The notes below the pieces were generated by a model. It had not been told where the DNA came from. It did not search any database and was given only the letters and a program-made list of their open reading frames with translations. From positions 7,318-16,752 of the forward strand of contig DFZJ01000045.1 of the NCBI GenBank assembly GCA_002382045.1: a stretch of 9,435 bases of DNA. Reading direction: 5' to 3'. Both the position numbers and the translations under genes were made by a program. Below are positions 7,495 to 9,435 of this stretch, piece after piece. Source of the stretch: Syntrophaceae bacterium UBA4059. GTDB lineage: Bacteria; Desulfobacterota; Syntrophia; Syntrophales; Smithellaceae. Position 1 is the stretch's first letter. Each line of letters begins with the position of its first letter.

Positions 7495-7500
7495 AAGGAG
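7495..7500 (+). promoter_or_regulatory. Shine-Dalgarno deciding the trpB start
   Basis: AAGGAG lies 7 nt before the ATG at 7508. An in-frame ATG at 7376 would place the start inside the attenuator hairpins and add 44 residues unlike the family, so 7508 is chosen. Confidence 0.85.
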
Positions 7501-7507
7501 AGCGTAT

Positions 7508-8869
7508 ATGGAACAGGTCAAAACAATATTAGAAGATCACGAAATACCCAGACAATGGTACAACATTATGGCGGATTTGCCCACGCCGATGAAACCGCCT
7601 CTGCATCCCGGCACCGGCCAGCCGGTCACCGCCAACGATCTGGCTGCTATTTTCCCCATGAACATCATCGAACAGGAAGTTTCTACTCAGCGCTGGATTG
7701 ATATTCCCGATGAAGTGCTGCAAAAGTATTTGCTGTGGCGTCCCTCTCCCCTTTACCGCGCGCGTAATTTCGAAAAACTGCTGGGCTGCCCGGTGCAGAT
7801 TTATTATAAAAACGAAGGGGTCAGCCCGGCCGGATCGCATAAACCCAACGCCGCCATTCCGATGGCCTATTACAACAAGGTGGCCGGTACCAAGCGGATC
7901 ACCACGGAAACAGGCGCCGGTCAGTGGGGCTCGGCTTTGTCCATGGCCTGCAAGATGTTTGATCTGGTGTGTCGCGTTTACATGGTCAAAGTCAGTTACC
8001 AACAGAAACCCTATCGTCGGATGATGATGAATACCTGGGGAGCCGAATGCATCCCGAGCCCCAGCAATCTGACGCAATCCGGTAGAGATTTTCTGGCCCA
8101 ATACCCCGATTCCCCCGGCTCGCTGGGCATCGCGATCAGCGAAGCTATTGAAGACTGTGTCACAAGCCCGGACACGAAATATGCATTGGGCAGTGTGTTG
8201 AATCATGTGCTGCTCTATCAGTCGATTATCGGACTGGAGGCGCAAAAGCAGATGCAGAAGCTCGGCCTCTATCCCGATGTGGTCATGGGCTGCTGCGGCG
8301 GCGGCAGTAATTTTGCCGGTATTGCAACACCATATGTTTGCGATAAAATAAACGGTAAGCAGGTGAAAGTGGTTGGTGCGGAACCCACTTCCTGCCCCAG
8401 TATGACCAAAGGCCCGTTTGCTTATGATTTCGGCGATCTGGCCAGAACCACACCGCTGCTCCCGATGTACACGCTGGGTCACGATTATGTTCCCGCGCCT
8501 ATTCACGCAGGCGGCTTGCGCTACCATGGCATGGCCCCCATCGTCAGCCACCTGGTCCGGGAAAAATTCATTGAACCCAGAGCGTACGATCAGTTAAAAA
8601 CCTTTGATGCGGGTGTTAAATGGGCGCGTTCGGAAGGCTTCATCCCCGCGCCGGAAACCAATCACGTTTTGGCCGCTGTCGTCGATGAAGCGATGCGCGC
8701 CAAAGAGGAAGGCAAGGAAAAAGTGATCCTCTTTAACTGGAGCGGTCACGGCCTGGTGGATATGGCCTCTTATGACGCCTATCTTTCCGGAAAACTGGAG
8801 GCTTACGAACTGCCCGATCATGAAATTGATCGTGCGCTGAATGCCATCAAAGATTTCCCGAAGCCGTAA
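7508..8869 (+). CDS. trpB: Tryptophan synthase beta chain, TrpB2 type
   Basis: This 453-residue PLP enzyme condenses indole with L-serine to give L-tryptophan. The PLP lysine is K112 in GSHKPNAA, the catalytic glutamate is E134 in TETGAGQWGSA, and the phosphate-binding loop is GGGSN (264-268). The substrate-entry motif is RPSPLYRA. The length and the N-terminal segment PTPMKPPLHPGTGQPV are typical of the TrpB2 subgroup rather than of the shorter TrpB1, which pairs with TrpA. No trpA or other trp gene is next to it. TrpB2 proteins are thought to act alone, for instance in indole salvage (family knowledge; the role here is inference). The attenuator upstream implies expression rises when Trp-tRNA is scarce, and a terminator follows 22 bp after the stop, so it appears monocistronic. 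Confidence 0.96.
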   Translation: MEQVKTILEDHEIPRQWYNIMADLPTPMKPPLHPGTGQPVTANDLAAIFPMNIIEQEVSTQRWIDIPDEVLQKYLLWRPSPLYRARNFEKLLGCPVQIYYKNEGVSPAGSHKPNAAIPMAYYNKVAGTKRITTETGAGQWGSALSMACKMFDLVCRVYMVKVSYQQKPYRRMMMNTWGAECIPSPSNLTQSGRDFLAQYPDSPGSLGIAISEAIEDCVTSPDTKYALGSVLNHVLLYQSIIGLEAQKQMQKLGLYPDVVMGCCGGGSNFAGIATPYVCDKINGKQVKVVGAEPTSCPSMTKGPFAYDFGDLARTTPLLPMYTLGHDYVPAPIHAGGLRYHGMAPIVSHLVREKFIEPRAYDQLKTFDAGVKWARSEGFIPAPETNHVLAAVVDEAMRAKEEGKEKVILFNWSGHGLVDMASYDAYLSGKLEAYELPDHEIDRALNAIKDFPKP

Positions 8870-8891
8870 TCGAGTTAATAAATGATTTTCT

Positions 8892-8936
8892 AAAAGCCGT
8901 CAGGAAAACATATTTCTTGACGGCTTTTCTTTTTTT
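8892..8936 (+). terminator. Intrinsic terminator after trpB
   Basis: AAAAGCCGTCA (8892-8902) pairs with TGACGGCTTTT (8918-8928). The stem is extended inward by a G-T wobble and GAAA/TTTC to about 16 bp with a 5-nt loop, then C and seven T's. The A-run on the left would also give a U-tract on the opposite strand, so it may work both ways. Confidence 0.92.
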
Positions 8937-8953
8937 CGACAAGCTGAAGTGCA

Positions 8954-9211
8954 ATGAAAACAGATCACGACCATCAATTAACCCGCTGCCCGAAACTGGG
9001 CGACGAAATGACTTTTGCCTACTGCCTGAGAGAGGCGGACGATCTGCCCTGCGCACGGATTATGCAATGCTGGTTCAGGTCTTTTGATGTGGAGGCGTTG
9101 CTCAAAGAGGGCTTGACGTCCGATGAATGGAATCGCTTCACGGGCGCTGAACCGAAGGATAAAGTATCCAGCATTATTGAAATGATTGAAAAAGTGAAGA
9201 GGCAGACATGA
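8954..9211 (+). CDS. Small four-cysteine protein of unknown function
   Basis: This 85-residue soluble protein has four cysteines in its first half: C12 (RCPKLG), C24 (FAYC), C33 (LPCARI) and C39 (QCWF). The spacing C-x11-C-x8-C-x5-C suggests a metal or Fe-S site, but no named domain is recognised. The second half is charged and helical. I know similar short Cys proteins only loosely, as uncharacterised deltaproteobacterial proteins. The ATG has a weak GAAG purine tract 4 nt upstream. The trpB terminator ends only 17 bp before it, leaving little room for a promoter. A TTGACG within the terminator right arm (8917-8922) has no good -10 partner. Its stop overlaps the next start as ATGA, so it is translationally coupled to rarA, which supports it as a real gene. 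Confidence 0.8.
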   Translation: MKTDHDHQLTRCPKLGDEMTFAYCLREADDLPCARIMQCWFRSFDVEALLKEGLTSDEWNRFTGAEPKDKVSSIIEMIEKVKRQT

Positions 9212-9435
9212 AGAATCTGGATCTGTTCAGCCTGGGAACTGAAGGCGACGCCCTGGAAACGGCGCCGCTGGCTGAAAGAATGAGACCGCAGAAGCTTGCC
9301 GACTATATCGGTCAGCCTCATCTGATAAGCGAAGGGACCTTGCTCCGGCGCGCCATTGCGGAAGATAAACTTTTCTCGATGATTTTCTGGGGGCCGCCAG
9401 GTGTAGGCAAAACAACGCTGGCGCGTATTTTAGCC
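9208..9435 (+). CDS. rarA: Replication-associated recombination protein A (RarA/MgsA), N-terminal part
   Basis: The frame starts at ATG 9208 and stays open to the window end (76 codons); the rest lies outside. RarA is a clamp-loader-like AAA+ ATPase that acts at stalled replication forks. The visible part matches the family's start: an LF-containing N-terminus, then PLAERMRP (residues 20-27), then the YIGQPHL motif (33-39). Walker A follows as WGPPGVGKTTLA (61-72), with the lysine at 68. The gene overlaps the preceding small protein by 4 bp (ATGA), so translation probably reinitiates from it, and no separate ribosome binding site is obvious. Holliday-junction helicase RuvB shares the GQ and Walker motifs, but the PLAERMRP and WGPPG wording is that of RarA. 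Confidence 0.92.
   Translation, partial: MKNLDLFSLGTEGDALETAPLAERMRPQKLADYIGQPHLISEGTLLRRAIAEDKLFSMIFWGPPGVGKTTLARILA

Noticed and set aside
7376..7507. Longer trpB start at the in-frame ATG 7376
   Set aside because: It falls inside the attenuator hairpins, has no ribosome binding site and adds sequence that does not resemble TrpB. AAGGAG at 7495 supports ATG 7508.
7529..8551. 340-codon open frame on the minus strand
   Set aside because: Antisense shadow of trpB; its protein has no recognisable domain.

Overview
The window looks like chromosomal DNA of a Gram-negative bacterium, most likely a deltaproteobacterium (Desulfobacterota, possibly a Syntrophus/Smithella-type anaerobe). This is an inference from the gene mix, the multi-PAS kinase and the protein flavour; no marker in the window fixes the taxon. 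There is no sign of a mobile element, CRISPR array, tRNA or rRNA.

Left part, minus strand (1-3961): typA/bipA, a ribosome-associated translational GTPase, is followed after only 11 bp by a large soluble sensor histidine kinase. The kinase carries at least five PAS domains and runs off the left edge just after its phospho-acceptor histidine. A 291-bp divergent intergenic region separates typA from the rightward genes.

Middle, plus strand (4186-7193): a near-consensus sigma70 promoter drives a small heat-shock protein (Hsp20) and the ATP-dependent protease Lon, 34 bp apart. They form a protein quality-control operon of holdase plus protease.

Right part, plus strand (7208-8936): a complete tryptophan attenuator precedes a stand-alone TrpB2-type tryptophan synthase beta chain. 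It consists of a promoter, a 19-codon leader peptide with three tandem Trp codons, a chain of mutually exclusive hairpins and an intrinsic terminator with eight T's. The leader has six alternately pairing segments rather than the textbook four. Segments 2/3 and 4/5 look like a duplicated pair. This is the most interesting element in the window. A strong intrinsic terminator closes the trpB unit.

Right edge (8954-9435): a small four-cysteine protein of unknown function overlaps by 4 bp (ATGA) the start of rarA (mgsA), the AAA+ replication-associated recombination factor, which is cut by the window end.
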